A stretch of DNA of 64,000 nt from Pardosa pseudoannulata. Its lineage: Eukaryota; Arthropoda; Arachnida; Araneae; Lycosidae. The translations under genes and the position numbers were made by a program. The notes under the pieces were generated by a model, which saw only the letters and a program-made list of their open reading frames with translations, ran no database searches and was not told the DNA's origin. The DNA lies in contig CM063510.1 of the NCBI GenBank assembly GCA_032207245.1, positions 47,068,225 through 47,132,224 on the forward strand. The letters are read 5' to 3'. Below are positions 42,533-52,330 of the stretch, one piece after another (position 1 is the stretch's first letter; each line of letters starts with the position of its first letter).

Positions 42533-44400
42533 TACACCTTCTCCCCTACACTCTACTACATGCGTTTTAAGATTAAAAAAAATACATTTTCAATTATAAA
42601 ATGTTTTAAATCTAAATATAATTTTTAACTATAAATTTCAATTTTAAGTTTCTATTTGCTTTTTCAATTTTAATACTTTTGTTTCAAATTATTTAATACT
42701 TTCACTGAGGTATATTACACTAGATTGTGCTTGCATATTTAGCTACCTACTTTAGAGAAGAAAACGTAATTTTTAAATAAAGAATTTCAACTTTTTAAAT
42801 TCCTGTCTACTGTTCTAATTACAAATCTTGTTCCCATTTGTTTTATATAATATTGAAACATTTTAAACACATATTACATGCAATTTTTAATATTAAATAT
42901 TAATGTTTTGTAGCTGGCATAAAAAGTACGTTTATTTCAGATTTCGTTGACTACCATTTTGCCTTGTCAACTGTCACAGCGCATGGCCTCTTTTAAGGGC
43001 GGATATCCTGCCAAACATCAAGGGCACAATGCCCATGATAATAATTAATATTTAATATTTAATATGAATAATCGCATTATAAATTTATGCATAATATTAA
43101 ATTTATGTACATTTTTAATTTGATTATTAATTTCTAATTTCAATAAATGTTTTTATATAATTTTTATTTTACTAAATTTCATGTACATTAATTAAAAAAA
43201 TAGTGAAATTTTAGAAGGGGACTCAGTCCAGTTTGAGACCATTTACCCCAAAACTAATACTGGTTATGGCCCCCATTTTTTTTAAAAGACCAGGCGTTCT
43301 TGATTTGATAAAATCTGTTGCTTATTACATCATAGCCGCTATTGTTATTATTATCATTTCTTGTTGCCACAACGTCCTTCATTTCGAAAATAACGATAAA
43401 AAAATCTTAATACTAATTTTTTTTTAGAAAATGAAACATGTTTTTTTTTAAACAAAAATTAAATATAAAAAAATAACAAAATTGATAATAAACATATGCA
43501 TATTGGACAATATTACTTATAATTACGAAGATCTTAACTTTAATTATTTCTCAGTATAATAAACATGTGTTCTCTTTAAATGTAAGCACACAGGAAGAAA
43601 ACTCACCGATTTATGAAATCAATATAACGAATAAAAAAATAAAATTGTCATATGTATGTAATGACAAAAAAATAATCAAAATCTAAGGTTTAATTTTTAT
43701 TTTAATTCAATACGGAAATTTAAGCATACTTGAAAAGAAATAACGCAGGAACATTTCGAAATCCCCTATATAATAATAGCCTAAGTTATCTGTCCGTCTG
43801 TCCTCGAATTTATTTAACGGTTGGACCTGGAATAGATGAAGCATTGATATTGCATTCTTGATCAGTTAAGGTTCTCAAAATTGAAAGCGAATAAAGTTTT
43901 TCTTCTCCTAAACTATCGATCCAATTCTAAAATAAATTGATAAAGGTATGTTTCATATAACAGCGAAAAATACTGTAGTCTTTAAAACGTTCGAAATCCA
44001 TCCCCCTTAACCACTTTTCGAGTGTTTAATGCCATATTTTCCCTGGTTAAGAGCAGGCGATTAAATTTATAAATTTATTACATAAATAGGTAAAAATAAC
44101 ATTTTTAGCATTATGACGTCATTCCTTTAACCATCTCACTTAATCATTTCTTATTTTAAATTATTTAAATATCGTCTGCATTATTTTCATACGTTTTATC
44201 ACTGAAATTAGATATTACGTAAATAATTTTTTTTTATATTTGGCTTAAATAATATATTAGGTACATATGTGATAATTTAAAATTTAATCATCGATTTTTT
44301 TTTGTTCTTGTTGCAATGAAAATTTTATCACCGATATTGACAACAAATTCTATCTACCTCCAGGGTGTAGTGGAAATGATAGTTTCATTCCTTTACTTCC
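42533..44400. other. AT-rich DNA, no gene seen
   Basis: Bases 43214-43275 resemble 38399-38460 (GGGGGCTCAATCTAGTTTGA against GGGGACTCAGTCCAGTTTGA), suggesting a further dispersed repeat. Nothing else is assigned. Confidence 0.4.
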
Positions 44401-44410
44401 ATTAATTACT

Positions 44411-44720
44411 GTGGGGGAAAAAAATTTGGAAAAACTTAACGATAATTTCGACGTAGCTAAGAAAACTTTGAATTATCTTTCTAAAGGAATTCAGCGTGAT
44501 TCTAAACTGCATTCACAGTATCGGGAGACTTTAGAGGAATATGAAGATAAACAAATTATTGAGCGTGTACCAAATAATTCTCAGCCAAAAAACAAACCTT
44601 TTTATTACCTGTTTTATAGGGTACTATACAATTCTGGAAAATTAAAACTTTTAATGATCCCGTCATATGACGGTATATATGCTAGTATTTTAACATTTGC
44701 CTTTAGCTGTAACTTTCCAT
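44411..44720 (+). pseudogene. BEL/Pao pol fragment (start of reverse transcriptase)
   Basis: NFDVAKKTLNYLSKGIQRDS, KLHSQYRETLEEYEDKQIIE, RVPNNSQPKNKPFYY and the residues that follow parallel the segment of BEL/Pao polyproteins in which an EY...GHI-EVP element precedes (Y)LPHH-V and KLR-VFDAS. The frame decays at the LPHH and DAS positions. It is not adjacent to the gag at 25-28 kb. Confidence 0.75.
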
Positions 44721-44779
44721 TTCAGGCATTAACTCTGCTGAAGTATATTTTCAGTTTGGGGTTGACGTACGTGCATTAG

Positions 44780-45849
44780 CGTAGGAGTAAAAATACCAAC
44801 ATCATCAATTCTAGTTTATTAATTCTGGACCGCGAGAATTGCTCTTTCTAATTGTGCAGGGTTGCAATGTGGGTGCAAGTCGTATTTGAAAATGACTAAG
44901 AAGTTTAATTTTCTCATGTTTGAATCCTAAGTGATCCTGGGTATTACATTCCAAGAATTAAAAAATTATTGGGCTATACTACCAATTTCATCAGTGACTG
45001 TGCTTCTTCGGTTATTATTTCGTGCTGTCACTTTTCGATGTTATCTTTATTACGATTGCATTAAATTACATTCTCTGAATTACATGTATGTATGCATATA
45101 ACGATTAGACTTTAAAACTCTCCTTGTAATATAATACTGTGCAGGGATGTATACTTTAATAAATTGTACCATGTAGTGTAATAAAATGTTTTTTATTTTG
45201 TAAATATAAAAGTAATATACACCAACTCAACTAAAGTACTTTTTACTACTTTGTATAAAGGAAAGGGAGTACTGTAATCGCGAAATATTTCAGCGGTCAA
45301 ATTTTAGAGAAATGCTGGTTTTAACCGTATCTGGAAGAATATTCATGGGTATCAGGGTTACGTCTATATTTACTGTTAGGTATTTGGACCCCACGACCTG
45401 TGTTTCGCAGATGTACACCCTTGACTATATCTGCAAATTCGACCCCATTGACCCCTTCCACCCGGCGTTCCTTAAGGAAAAGCGGAGCCGGCCGGCTAAG
45501 GGCGGCTGATAAGGTTTTTCGGATGTGGCGCTTGTTCTTATTTTCAGGCTAGTAGTGCATCTGAAAGGGACGACTTCTCTTTTCGGAAGGAATGTGGTTG
45601 ACATAGAGCCTGGGAACGGGATACATCTCTCTGTGCTGATGTGACAAAACACTACGCTCGGTTCTGAGACTCAAATACGATATTTTGATTTACTTTAATT
45701 TTTCATTCAATCTTGTAAATAAATATTTGTTGTCCTTAAAGTTTCGGAGGTAATTTAATGCATACTCAGAGACGACCGAAAACACCTGTCCCAGTAAAGT
45801 AGGCGGGCAGGTCCCACGCAAGTATAGCGCCACAGAAAGGGGTGTTGTT
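44780..45849. other. Unassigned DNA with one short open frame
   Basis: A 65-codon frame at 45312-45509 (+) ends in FDPIDPFHPAFLKEKRSRP and has no recognised motif. Base composition is more GC-rich at 45400-45620. It may be a further decayed transposon. Confidence 0.35.
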
Positions 45850-46735
45850 ACATTTACGTACAACAAACTTTGACCTTCTTCTTCTTCAGCAGCAGCACTA
45901 CAGCCTGGTACAGGCCAAGGCTTTCTCTGTGTGCTTTCTCCAAACGGCACAACTTTTTGTAAGGTTCCTCCATCTATTAATACCCAAGATCTCCAATCTT
46001 TCTCCACACAATCCAACCACCTTGTTGCTGATCTACCTCTTCTTCTTGTACCCGCAATCTTTGAGAAAGTTAATTTTTTAACTGGGTCCAAATCTGTTCG
46101 TCTGAAAGCATGTCCCAGCCATCTAATTCTGTTGGATTTAAAAACTTTCAAGATGGTAGGTTGTCTGTATTTAAAATATAATTCATGCTTATAGAAACCT
46201 CTCCATGTATTATTTTCCTTTACTGCTCCAAATATTGTTCGAAGGATTTATTTTTCAAAAATGAGTAACCTATTTTCTTCTGTTTTGTTAATTGCCCATG
46301 TCTCACTGCCATATAAAATGATCGGTCTTATAAGGGTTTTGTATAGGTTTATTTTTGTATTCATGCAAAGGAGTTTAGATTTTATTTGGCTCTTTAAACC
46401 ATAATAGCACCTATTTGCCATCAAAATTCGGTTTATAATTTCGGTGTTTATCTCATTTCTACTGGTAATAAGTGTGCCCAAGTATTTAAACTGGGTGACT
46501 CCCTCAAAAATATAGTTTCCAATATTAAGCGATCGTACATCATGTATTCTAAGACTCACCACCAAAAACTTAGTTTTTTCCTCGTTTACTGCTAAGCCCA
46601 TATCCCTAGCAGCACTCTCGAGGGCAATAAATGCCTCAACCACATCCTGTTTTATTCGCCCAACAATATCAATATCATCTGCATATGCAAGTACCTGAAT
46701 AGATTTCTGCAGGATTGTGCCTCGAAACTTTATCC
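45850..46735 (-). pseudogene. LINE reverse transcriptase and C-terminal region, 5'-truncated
   Basis: On the minus strand: QVLAYADDIDIVGRI (catalytic YADD at about 46670-46690), AARDMGLAVNEEKTKF, FEGVTQFKYLGTLITS, NEINTEIINRILMANRCYYG, LIRPIILYGSETWAI. After a stop it continues at 45690-46151 with NRIRWLGHAFRRTDLD, GTRRRGRSATRWLDCVEKDW, typical of the C-terminus of arthropod LINEs. The 3' end carries GCTGCTGAAGAAGAAG. Clade (RTE/Jockey-like) not fixed. Confidence 0.88.
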
Positions 46736-46745
46736 AGTTTCACTA

Positions 46746-46799
46746 ATTCTCAGTTAGTTTTAATTTATACTTACTAAGAATTGTATACTAACTGAGAAT
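46746..46799. repeat. Hairpin: 13-bp perfect inverted repeat
   Basis: ATTCTCAGTTAGT (46746-46758) and ACTAACTGAGAAT (46787-46799) with a 28-base AT-rich loop, just upstream of the LINE fragment on its strand. Confidence 0.8.
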
Positions 46800-48096
46800 A
46801 CTTATACGTATATTTATGTATGTAAATATTTATCTCGCATAACTTAAAAACGATTAGACATAGAAGGTCGAAATTGTGTATTTAAGACTGTTATAAAGTC
46901 TAGTATGTATCTTCATGTATAGCTGAGATTTGCACTCTGTGTGAGGGGAAAGTTTCAATATAACGTAAATTAACGCTGTAGAGCGTAACTCAAAAACGGT
47001 TACGCGCAGAATGTTGAAATCTTGGATTTAGGATTATTACAGTATGTAGTTTTAACTTTTTATTTTATTTTATTTATTTATGTTACTACCCGGAAGATAG
47101 TAACTCTAATATGTTAACTCATATTCAAGGGAAAATAAAAATGCCTGGAGATGACAAAAAAAAACGGTATAAAAGTATACAATTCAATTTAATTATTACT
47201 AACATAAAGACATAAGGAAATGAAACAATTAAAACTTAAATCAACTTAAAAAACAACGTGCCAGCCATGAGACAAAAGTATTACTACTTCCACGATAGGC
47301 AGTCGAAAAAGCCACCCACTCGGCTAAGAAAACAAAACACTGTATTTAAACAAACTGGGAATATCCCAGAATGACGCTTCGGGGAAGAGATACTGCAAGA
47401 GATGATTTAGCCATGGGGTTTAACAGTTTATTTAATTTTGATAATTTACAATTGTAATATGTGAAAAGTGTGTGTAAGAGAGATTGTGAGAGAGAAAAAG
47501 CGTAAGTGATATGCGATGCAGTTGAGACGCGTTGGGATTCAAGTTCAGTGCCTTAGCTGTCACGTGCAAATGAGTAGATGCAACCAAGCGGCCCAGAGTT
47601 TTCGCCAAAGAAACTCTCCGACAGCTGTAGTACCATTAACATATCCACGACAGCGAACACCTTATCGTTCACGAGATCTTTTCTGACTATTGTAGACTGG
47701 TGCTCCAATACTCTAATCCCAATTTTTAACCTCAACCGTGAACACGAATAGATAGAAAAGGTGTTTGAGTTGTGTCGCATCTAAACCCGTCTGTGTGGGG
47801 GGGGGATGCGCATCTAAATACTCAGCTTTTTTTTTTTGGTACAATACCGTCGATATGCAAAACGACGAAAAGAACAACTGCAGAATTGAAACTGAATTCG
47901 CTCAGTACTTACACATCTCTTTAAATTTCGAGATTATTTTTTATGTTACTAAATATTAATAAGAGACGAAGCAATTAATTCTCATAGTTAAGAAGCATAG
48001 TACCAGAGAGTATACATTAATTTAAAACTAGGAGGGCACTGCAGGAAAAACGAGATCATGAATGGAATATCACATATCTGACCACCAGTAGGTCCA
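46800..48096. other. Unassigned DNA with weak internal repetition
   Basis: Bases 46835-46920 and 46975-47045 share a block of the type (A/G)CGTAACT(C/T)AAAAACG(G/A)TTA...GAAATT, suggesting two diverged copies of one unit. No gene seen. Confidence 0.4.
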
Positions 48097-48196
48097 TGTA
48101 GGTTGGTTGGTTGGGAGCACTACGGTCTAGTTTTTGGCAACACGATGGCTAATGATACCGGGACCTACTGCTTAAAGCCGATTCCGAACGGCTACG
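48097..48196 (-). repeat. SINE family A, 5'-truncated, with target duplication
   Basis: CCAGTAGGTCCA at 48085-48096 and 48197-48208. Read on the minus strand it starts CGTAGCCGTTCGGAATCGGC and ends CCAACCAACCAACC. Truncated just after the B box. Confidence 0.92.
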
Positions 48197-48334
48197 CCAG
48201 TAGGTCCAGTAAAAAAAATTATTTACAAAAAATTTTGAATTTATGAATTTAGGATCGAACATATATATTAATTTTTAGCAAACATGCTTTCCTTAAATAG
48301 CAAATTGGCGGGAAAATCCGATCAAGAAGGGATT

Positions 48335-48770
48335 AATTATTTACGGCAACGTTATGATACATACAAGTGCAAGCAAAAAAAATAATATCTCCTCCGCAAT
48401 TACAGTGAAGGTTTCGTTTGTAGAATTTACAGGATATCATCTGCTATTGATGATCTCTCACGTTTTGGGGGCATTCGGCGAGATGGGTCCGCTACGTTAG
48501 GATATATACAAGTGCAGTCGAAAATTAATTTTCCTTCCGCAATTACTATGAAGGTTTCCGTTTGAATGGCATAATCTGCTACTGATGACCTTCTACGTTT
48601 TGGAGGCATTACTAGTCCACTACGTTATGATACATACAAGTGCAGTTATAATTTTTAAAATCCTACGTAATTGCTATGAATATTTCTTTTCGTAGTAGTT
48701 TAAATGCCATCATCCGCTATTGATGACCTCTCACGTCTTTGAGGCATTCGGCGAGACGGGTCCGTCAACC
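48335..48770 (-). repeat. Tandem repeat, three units of about 140 bp, coding-like on minus strand
   Basis: Each unit contains ATACATACAAGTGCA, CGCAATTAC...GAAGG and a block whose minus strand codes for MPPKR(R/E)RSS(V/I)AD. Units start near 48350, 48485 and 48627. The first two keep the ATG and frame; the third is degraded. Confidence 0.8.
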
Positions 48771-49090
48771 GCGGGAGAGTGATCCCGTTACCGTCGAGAC
48801 GTCAAGTGTCCGTTTCCCCGTCCGCGATGCCATCGTCTCACGCTCCCCCCGGGGCTCGTTTTCTCCGGGAACAGAGATGGCACCGATAAGCTCGGGTGAG
48901 TGATTTCCCGGCATCGCACACAAGCCCAAAACACTCGGACATGGTTCGCTTGGTCCACGAGAAACGTCACCCGAACAGAGAGTCGGGGAGTCGCTCGAAT
49001 TTTTCCGAGTTTTCCTCGGGGAAAGTCGTTTCGGGGTACATTCGAGGCTTCGGGCTAAAAATGTGGCTGGGAAAAAGGTTACTAGAAGAT
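48740..49090. other. GC- and CpG-rich patch, unassigned
   Basis: A 350-bp block clearly richer in GC and CpG than its surroundings (GAGACGGGTCCG, CGCTCCCCCCGGGGCTCG). It directly follows the tandem repeats at 48335-48770. Both strands have short open frames with no recognised domain. It could be a 5' exon, a regulatory island or the start of a transposon. Confidence 0.4.
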
Positions 49091-49499
49091 AGGGTGGATA
49101 TGGAATGAGAAAAAAAATCTTAAGGTACTGTTTGAAAATTTCTGCTATTTAATTCTATCGCCGATGTAATCTGTCTACTTTCTTGTATTACAGGTATTTG
49201 GATACTCACGACAGTCGGTCTTTAATTTAGCACTTCTGAAATTGGACAAATGGGAGGGCAAACCTGTCTTTAGCAGTGCTGCTGACCCCCCCCCCCCCAA
49301 ATAAATAAATAAATAAATAAATAAATAAAAATAAAAATATATAAATAAAAAAAATTATAAAATGCTGTTTCCTTCTTCTAAGCTAAAAAACATATACCTA
49401 CATTATTTTTATTAAAAGAGAATTATTTTTCAAATTCGAGCGAAAATGTTGCTTGTAAAATTTTCATTGTAAGACAGTCATCCGGTTCGTCTTGGTGGG

Positions 49500-50100
49500 A
49501 GATAAGACTATACTGCATATCACTTCTCTGTGTATGAGACACAAGATTCTCATATAATGGTTTTTTTTTTTAGCTTGATATAAGTGCTAACAAGAAAGCT
49601 GGTGAACCCGAGACAAGCAGCGCTAACCTAAATTTTAGAGAAATACCAACTCTTGGACGTACTTCTTTCCTCGTCGTTTTTTATAAAGCAATAAGGTATT
49701 TCCTTCTTCGACACAGGAATGCTTATAATTTCTATGTGTAATAGACATGAGATCGACATATAGTGGGTTATTTCGTATGTTTGTGTGAGTGATAACGTAA
49801 AAGCTGGTGAACCCGAGGCAAGCAGCGCTATCTTAAAATTTGGGGAAATATCTACTCTCTGAAATAGTTCTTTTCCATGTCGTTTTATCATCGTTTAACC
49901 CGATATTTTCTTCCTTGCAACGGAATGCACCTCATTTTTCTGCGTATGAGACAAGAGATTCACATGTGAGTGGTAAAGAGAATGCTGATGAGCCAGAACC
50001 TAGCAGCTCTATCCTGAATTTTGAAGATTATATCTACTCTAAGAAGTACTTTTTCCCACCTTGTATTCCATAAGGCAACCGGGTTTTTCCTTCAACGGGA
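49500..50100 (+). repeat. Tandem repeat, about 190-200 bp units, coding-like
   Basis: GCTGGTGAACCCGAG at 49599 and 49802 and GCTGATGAGCCAGAA at 49984 begin equivalent segments. In the plus frame they read AGEPETSSANLNF, AGEPEASSAILKF and ADEPEPSSSILNF, so an exon-like acidic segment is present three times. Each is followed by a pyrimidine-rich stretch. A partial unit precedes at about 49505-49560. Confidence 0.75.
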
Positions 50101-50213
50101 ACTATTTTACATAAAGGAGTTGTTAGCCCCATATCTGATCTCTACATAGGGAAACCGGCCTTCAATTACCCCTGGAGGCATAGCAGTTAGAATTTATCCT
50201 TGAACACTGGTAC

Positions 50214-51012
50214 TGTGAAGACCCCCCCCCTTTGTTCAGAACACGAAAGACCGAAATCAGCTGATCTGAATTCCTCTTGTTTCTATCTGGCTACAGTAGT
50301 GCTGTGACGCCGTGTCTGGGATATTGACAGTTTGATTAATTAGGCGTCAAGTCCCTAATCGGTTGCGGTAATGATTCCGGAGGACTGCATGGAGAAGCCC
50401 ATAATCGGGACAGCTAGAGAATGAGAATTCAACTAAAAAAACTAGTTGTAACCTTAGGTGGAGTTCTCAGGTAACTGGAATCGTAACTGACCAAAAAACG
50501 GTTGGTGGGACCATAACTGACCCCCAGGTATAAAAAGCCTAGAATTTTTCGACTCTGGGCTTTTTGAGATTTTTTTACAGAGCTGCTTAGACCTTGTGGA
50601 GGCTTCCACGATTTTTGACCGGAGCCAGCTTTTTAGTGATTCCGTTCGGGAGACTCGTAAGTCCGTCACATAAGGAAAAGCAGAGTCTCGGACACCGAAC
50701 GGAGGATAGATTGGGTTTGCTGCACCCTAGAAAGGCCTCCCCATTTGTGAGATTATTTAATCTTTTTTTCGACTGTGATCGTCGTGGTAATTTTACGCAA
50801 ACAACAATCCTCTACATTTCTACCTCGTGTTGTAAAAAGTAGACCGTAGCACTCCAAACCAAATCTACATTTCTACTTTTTTGGGGAGAATTAGAATCCC
50901 GTTGTATATATAACAGTATTTACTCCAGAAAAATATAAGTCTTTTCCAATTCTATTGTGACTGTGATCCTTCTTCACGCTACTCCTCACTTAAGAACATT
51001 GAAGGCGTCACA
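50214..51012 (+). repeat. Solo LTR, family S, plus orientation, with 4-bp target duplication
   Basis: Starts TGTGAAGACCCC and ends GGCGTCACA, flanked by GTAC (50210-50213, 51013-51016). It has a TATA box (GGTATAAAAAGCC, at about 50527-50539) with the following region conserved in the inverted copy at 56666-57284. No internal retroviral-type region lies beside it, so it is a solo LTR. A 4-bp duplication fits Gypsy-type integrases. It hosts a SINE A fragment at 50824-50863. Confidence 0.88.
50824..50863 (+). repeat. SINE family A, 40-bp 3' fragment with 13-bp target duplication
   Basis: TCTACATTTCTAC at 50811-50823 and 50864-50876 flanks CTCGTGTTGTAAAAAGTAGA through to CCAAACCAAA. Only the last 40 bp of the SINE were copied. 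Confidence 0.93.
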
Positions 51013-51129
51013 GTACCTTGGGGAACTCCATCACTTGCACCCATTTACAAGAGAGAGGCCCCTATAGGTACCCTAAAGGCACTTTGACTGAAAAAATTAA
51101 CACAATGAAAGACTTAAAACAAAACATTA

Positions 51130-52330
51130 TAAATTAATTTTACAACTAAACAATAATTTGTTTAGTAAATTAATTAATTAATTAATTTGTTTACTACATA
51201 ATCATGTAGTAAAAAATTAAAATTAATTTCTCGAATGAATTTGAGAACCGAAATTTTTTATTCACAACATTAAGTCTCATTATTTCCAGTGGTAGAAAAA
51301 TAATTACTAAAAAGTTATAAAAAACAGATTTTATACTCTACATATATAAAACTTTTAATGATACATACATTCACATAATTTTAGTCATCCTTTAAATTGT
51401 TCACTTTCTCCTGAATTAATTCTCCTAATTAATTTGTTTACTACGTAATCATGTAGTAAAAAAATTAAAATTAATTTCTCGAATGAAATTGAGAACCGAA
51501 AATTTTTTATTCACAACATTAATCTCACTTTCTCTAGTGGTAGAAAAATAATTACTAAAAAGTTATAAAAAACAGATTCTATACTCTACATATATAAAAT
51601 TTTTAACTATACATAATTCGCATAATAATTTTAGTCATCCTTTAAATTGTTCACTTTTCTCCTGAATTAAATTCTCCTAATTAATTTGTTTAACTACGTA
51701 ATCATGTAGTAAAAAAATTAAAATTAATTTCTCGAATGAATTTGAGAACCGAAATTTTTTATTCACAACATTAAGTCTCATTATTTCCAGTGGTAGAAAA
51801 ATAATTACTAAAAAGTTATAAAAAACAGATTTTATACTCTACATATATAAAACTTTTAATGATACATAAATTCACATAATAATTTTAGTCATTTTAAATT
51901 GTTCACTTTCTCCTGAATTAATTTGTTTACTACGTAAAATGTAGTAAAAAAATTAAAATTAATTTCTCGAATGAATTTGAGAACCGAAATTTTTATTCAC
52001 AACATTAAATCTCATTTTTTCCAGTGGTAGAAAATAATTACTAAAAAGTTATAAAAAACAGATTTTATACTCTACATATATAAAACTTTTAATGATACAT
52101 AAATTCACATAATAATTTTAGTCATCCTTTAAATTGTTCACTTTCTCCTGAATTAATTCTCCTAATTAATTTGTTTACTACGTAATCATGTAGTAAAAAA
52201 ATTAAAATTAATTTCTCGAATGAAATTGAGAACCGAAAATTTTTTATTCACAACATTAAATCTCATTTTCCAGTGGTAGGAAAATGATTATTAAAAAGTT
52301 ATAAAAAACAGATTTTATACTCTACATATA
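51130..52330. repeat. Satellite array, about 248-bp unit, about 4.7 copies
   Basis: The anchor TTTGTTTACTACGTAATCAT recurs at about 51187, 51434, 51685, 51920 (shortened) and 52169. Between anchors, TTCTCGAATGAATTTGAGAA, CCAGTGGTAGAAAAATAATT and AGTCATCCTTTAAATTGTTC are all retained. Units differ by a few substitutions and indels. A detached fragment is at 52880-52955. Confidence 0.95.

Noticed and set aside
45312..45509. A 65-codon gene in a GC-richer block
   Set aside because: No recognised motif, no splice signals and no conserved start context; it lies among transposon remnants.
48740..49090. Ribosomal DNA fragment, because of its high GC content
   Set aside because: No conserved rRNA motif could be recognised in it on either strand.
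51130..52330. CRISPR-like array
   Set aside because: Units are about 248 bp and repeated along their entire length, with no spacers, in a eukaryotic context.
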